A DNA stretch of 64,000 nt, from NCBI RefSeq assembly GCF_036373705.1, contig NC_089866.1, positions 2,386,001 to 2,450,000 on the forward strand, written 5' to 3'. The notes under the pieces were generated by a model. The model saw nothing but the letters and a program-made list of their open reading frames with translations, had not been told where the DNA came from and searched no databases. Shown piece after piece: positions 63,863 through 64,000 of this stretch. The DNA comes from Amia ocellicauda. Its lineage: Eukaryota; Chordata; Actinopteri; Amiiformes; Amiidae. Numbering within the stretch: position 1 is the stretch's first letter; the number at the start of each line of letters is the position of its first letter. The translations under genes were made by a program, and so were the position numbers.

Positions 63863-63870
63863 TATATAAG
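63863..63870 (+). promoter_or_regulatory. TATA box of a possible promoter at the window end
   Basis: TATATAAG stands in otherwise GC-rich sequence (63.7-63.95 kb). About 30 bases downstream is TCACTGCAG, which could hold an initiator. No start codon with a recognisable protein follows before the window ends. Confidence 0.4.
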
Positions 63871-64000
63871 CCGGCTGACGCAGCGCTCACTGCAGAGACG
63901 GGCAGACACTCCGGATTGAGCCGCCCGAGCTCCCGGTTCCCCCATCTCCCCCCTCCCTGCCTCCCCATCTCCCCCTACACCCAGTGAAGCAGGGAAGGCC

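Larger units (their letters stand above)
61465..64000. other. IQCK intron 7 sequence, no coding exon recognised
   Basis: No further IQCK exon is found. The stretch includes a direct repeat AAACACCGCCTTGAA (about 62620-62655), a CT/CA microsatellite at 62921-62998 and a GC-rich end with a TATA box. Confidence 0.55.

Overview
This window is vertebrate nuclear DNA, most likely from a ray-finned fish. The genes are split into many short exons with GT-AG introns, sit behind CpG-rich promoters, and are separated by microsatellites, a large minisatellite, a Tc1-type transposon and LINE/SINE tails. I reconstructed seven protein-coding genes by following splice sites and reading frame. In order they are SLX4 (+, 3' part only), MCRIP2 (-), GDE1 (-), CCP110 (+), VPS35L (+), KNOP1 (-) and IQCK (+, 5' part only). 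Family names rest on remembered vertebrate homologues, not on a search. The species is not determinable by eye. The preserved block and the style of the repeats would fit a non-teleost or early-branching fish, but this is a guess.

Layout. 1-4 kb: 3' end of SLX4, ending in its SLX1-binding domain, converging on MCRIP2. 4-9.7 kb: MCRIP2 in five coding exons, with a CpG island and a CRE/GC-box upstream. 9.7-14.4 kb: intergenic, with one repeat and no gene seen. 14.4-20 kb: GDE1 in six exons; intron 1 holds a 1,558-bp Tc1/mariner copy and a probable hAT fragment. 20.2-29.05 kb: about 8.8 kb that is mostly tandem repeat, a CA-rich array followed by a GTGGAGAC minisatellite, filling the space between the divergent GDE1 and CCP110 promoters. 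29.1-40.1 kb: CCP110, with one 5' exon and 13 coding exons. 42.2-51.3 kb: VPS35L in 30 exons, one intron of which looks like the minor U12 class. 53-58 kb: KNOP1, convergent with VPS35L and head-to-head with IQCK. 58-64 kb: IQCK, leaving the window before its last exons.

The genes do not form a pathway. They are housekeeping genes: DNA repair (SLX4), co-repressor and mRNP biology (MCRIP2), lysophospholipid signalling (GDE1), centriole capping and cilium control (CCP110), endosomal Retriever recycling (VPS35L), a nucleolar protein (KNOP1) and an IQ-motif protein (IQCK). From memory, GDE1-CCP110-VPS35L-KNOP1-IQCK are neighbours on human 16p12.3, while SLX4 and MCRIP2 lie on 16p13.3, so the window keeps an old linkage block.

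I found no new enzymatic system. The most notable points are the giant promoter-abutting tandem array, the U12-type intron, a possible in-frame N-terminal extension of CCP110, a 605-bp element with LTR-like ends, and several textbook promoter motifs.
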